From the NCBI RefSeq assembly GCF_003815915.1, contig NZ_CP033929.1, positions 992,001-1,056,000 of the forward strand: DNA of 64,000 bases. The letters are read 5' to 3'. Numbering within the stretch: position 1 is the first letter of the stretch; each line of letters opens with the position of its first letter. The notes beneath the pieces are model-generated. The model was not told where the DNA came from, did no database searches, and worked only from the letters and a program-made list of their open reading frames with translations. Origin of the DNA: Chryseobacterium indoltheticum. Lineage in GTDB: Bacteria > Bacteroidota > Bacteroidia > Flavobacteriales > Weeksellaceae. The position numbers were made by a program, and so were the translations under genes. Of the stretch, positions 63,183 to 64,000 are shown piece by piece.

Positions 63183-63306
63183 TTATTTCGAAGCGTTCTC
63201 ATTATTTTCAGGTTCATCAATCTGTGTTTTTAGTTGCAAAAGTGATATCCGGAGAACGTTCCTTATAAAATATCGTACAATGTCTAAATTTACATATTGC
63301 GCTAAT
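63183..63306 (-). pseudogene. Possible C-terminal remnant of an unidentified gene
   Basis: About 40 open codons end in DEPENNENASK and TAA. No start codon is available before the stop near 63320. The hydrophobic and charged pattern looks protein-like, but no family is recognised. Confidence -1.
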
Positions 63307-63381
63307 ACGCATTATACACAATTGCGCTAATGTTGTTCTGTTTTTCTTTTATCTACCTGTAAATCATTAAATTAATTTTTT

Positions 63382-63389
63382 TATATTTG
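63382..63389 (+). promoter_or_regulatory. Promoter -7 element for the recombinase gene
   Basis: TATATTTG is an exact match to TAnnTTTG, 21 bp before the ATG at 63411. Confidence -1.
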
Positions 63390-63410
63390 GATAAACGCAC
63401 AAACCTTACG

Positions 63411-64000
63411 ATGAATAAAAATTATGTAGAAGATTTCGCTACAATGTTGCGCCTTCAGCGATATGCAGAAAGCAGTATCAAAACTTATACTTCCCATTTA
63501 TCTTATTTTTTGAAACTTTCTGCAAAATATGACCCCGAAGATATTACACAAAAACAATTGGAAGACTTTGTCATCTGGCTTGTTGAAAAGAAGAAAGTAG
63601 GAATGTCTTATCAAAAAGCAATGATTGCTACTATTGGGAAATTCTATAAGGAAACTTTTCAAAGGCCAGTTAATTTAAAACATCTTTATCCTCAAAGAAA
63701 TGTTGTAAATAAATTACCAAAGTTTTTAACTAAGATGGAAGTGAAAAAGATTTTAAATTCTATTTCCAACATAAAGCATAAAGCTATTCTTACAACGATT
63801 TATTCGTGTGGTCTCAGATTAGGCGAATTATTAGAACTAAAAAAGTCAGATATAAAGACAGAACAAAATATTGTGCTCATCAGACAAGTAAAAGGAAAAA
63901 AAGATAGAGTAGTAACGCTCTCTCCCAAACTTATTGAGTTGTTGAGAGAATATTATAAAATCTATAATCCTAAAAAATATCTATTTGAAGGTTCCGAAAA
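63411..64000 (+). CDS. Tyrosine recombinase/integrase (partial, C-terminus beyond right edge)
   Basis: The frame is open from ATG 63411 to the window end (196 codons; the family usually has 270-300). The N-terminal SAM-like core-binding domain (about 1-90) has MLRLQRYAESSIKTYTSHLSYFLKL and KKVGMSYQKAMIATIGKFYKE. The catalytic domain begins with PKFLTKMEVKKILNSI, then TTIYSCGLRLGELLELKKSDI with the catalytic Arg, and VKGKKDRVVTLSPKL with the beta-strand Lys. The His-x-x-Arg and Tyr motifs are beyond the edge. XerC/D-like, phage-like and integron-like members cannot be separated from this part. Confidence -1.
   Translation, partial: MNKNYVEDFATMLRLQRYAESSIKTYTSHLSYFLKLSAKYDPEDITQKQLEDFVIWLVEKKKVGMSYQKAMIATIGKFYKETFQRPVNLKHLYPQRNVVNKLPKFLTKMEVKKILNSISNIKHKAILTTIYSCGLRLGELLELKKSDIKTEQNIVLIRQVKGKKDRVVTLSPKLIELLREYYKIYNPKKYLFEGSE

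Larger units (their letters stand above)
63080..63410. other. Region upstream of the recombinase gene
   Basis: 331 bp without a full ORF. An 11-bp direct repeat (ATTGCGCTAAT) occurs at 63296-63306 and 63321-63331. TATATTTG at 63382-63389 matches TAnnTTTG for the recombinase. On the minus strand 63183-63306 a frame without start reads LAQYVNLDIVRYFIRNVLRI, then SLLQLKTQIDEPENNENASK and a stop, and looks like the C-terminal end of a lost gene. Confidence -1.

Noticed and set aside
59606..63410. Integron cassette array with attI/attC
   Set aside because: Genes run opposite to the recombinase, but no GTTRRRY/RYYYAAC-type attC sites were found between them, and the recombinase is too incomplete to show an integron-specific patch.
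1..64000. tRNA, rRNA, tmRNA or known riboswitch
   Set aside because: No cloverleaf, TTCGANTC-type T-loop with acceptor stem, rRNA text or recognised riboswitch core was seen by reading. A covariance-model search was not possible.

Overview
The window looks like a chromosome segment of a Flavobacteriia member, most likely Chryseobacterium or a close relative. This rests on the AT-rich sequence, a SusC/SusD pair, GLPGLI-family proteins, the Bacteroidetes-type Hcp and VgrG, TAnnTTTG-type promoters and the style of the intergenic repeats. The genus is an inference, because no rRNA gene is present.

Bases 1-19518 form a hexuronate/pectin locus. A SusD-like lipoprotein (cut by the left edge) and a SusC-like TonB-dependent receptor lie on the minus strand. 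Divergent from them are kduI-kduD-uxaC, kdgK, kdgA-exuT and uxaB-uxaA. ExuT imports hexuronates. UxaC, UxaB and UxaA turn galacturonate into 2-keto-3-deoxygluconate (KDG). KduI and KduD deliver KDG from unsaturated pectin ends. KdgK and KdgA split KDG to pyruvate and glyceraldehyde-3-phosphate. A LacI-family regulator closes the locus at 18490-19518. Palindromic sites built on ATCGAT sit in the susC/kduI divergent region and again near xylB. Between uxaA and lacI are a DUF4365 protein, a small conserved hypothetical protein and a dense patch of repeats.

Bases 19800-33320 are an auxiliary type VI secretion island of the Bacteroidetes type (T6SSiii): hcp, vgrG, a Tle1-like DUF2235 hydrolase, two DUF2931 lipoproteins, a protein with a LysM-like start, a PAAR-like DUF4280 protein, an unrecognised 1090-residue protein, a lipoprotein and two small DUF3592-like membrane proteins. 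Decayed second copies of the lipoprotein and of the second DUF3592 gene follow. No sheath, baseplate or ATPase gene is in the window.

Bases 33400-40040 carry a CPA1 Na+/H+ antiporter and a xylose module (xylE, xylA, xylB). Bases 40300-53450 are mostly core genes: deoD, a DPP-IV-like peptidase, a cytoplasmic alpha-amylase, dinB, a thioredoxin-like lipoprotein, lpxK, truA and an ABC exporter. Bases 53460-64000 are more accessory: an outer-membrane barrel, an Arr-type rifampin ADP-ribosyltransferase, DUF1801 and DUF2200 proteins, two GLPGLI proteins, a membrane-anchored winged-helix regulator, a kelch protein with an apparent in-frame nonsense codon, a groEL 3'-end fragment, a small secreted Cys-containing protein and the start of a tyrosine recombinase.

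The most unusual signal is non-genic. Three separate intergenic arrays (about 16590-17000, 35060-35310 and 59224-59475) keep a 21-bp (7-codon) period but have unrelated unit sequences. A second signal is a family of hairpins in the sugar loci that share a loop core while their stems differ.
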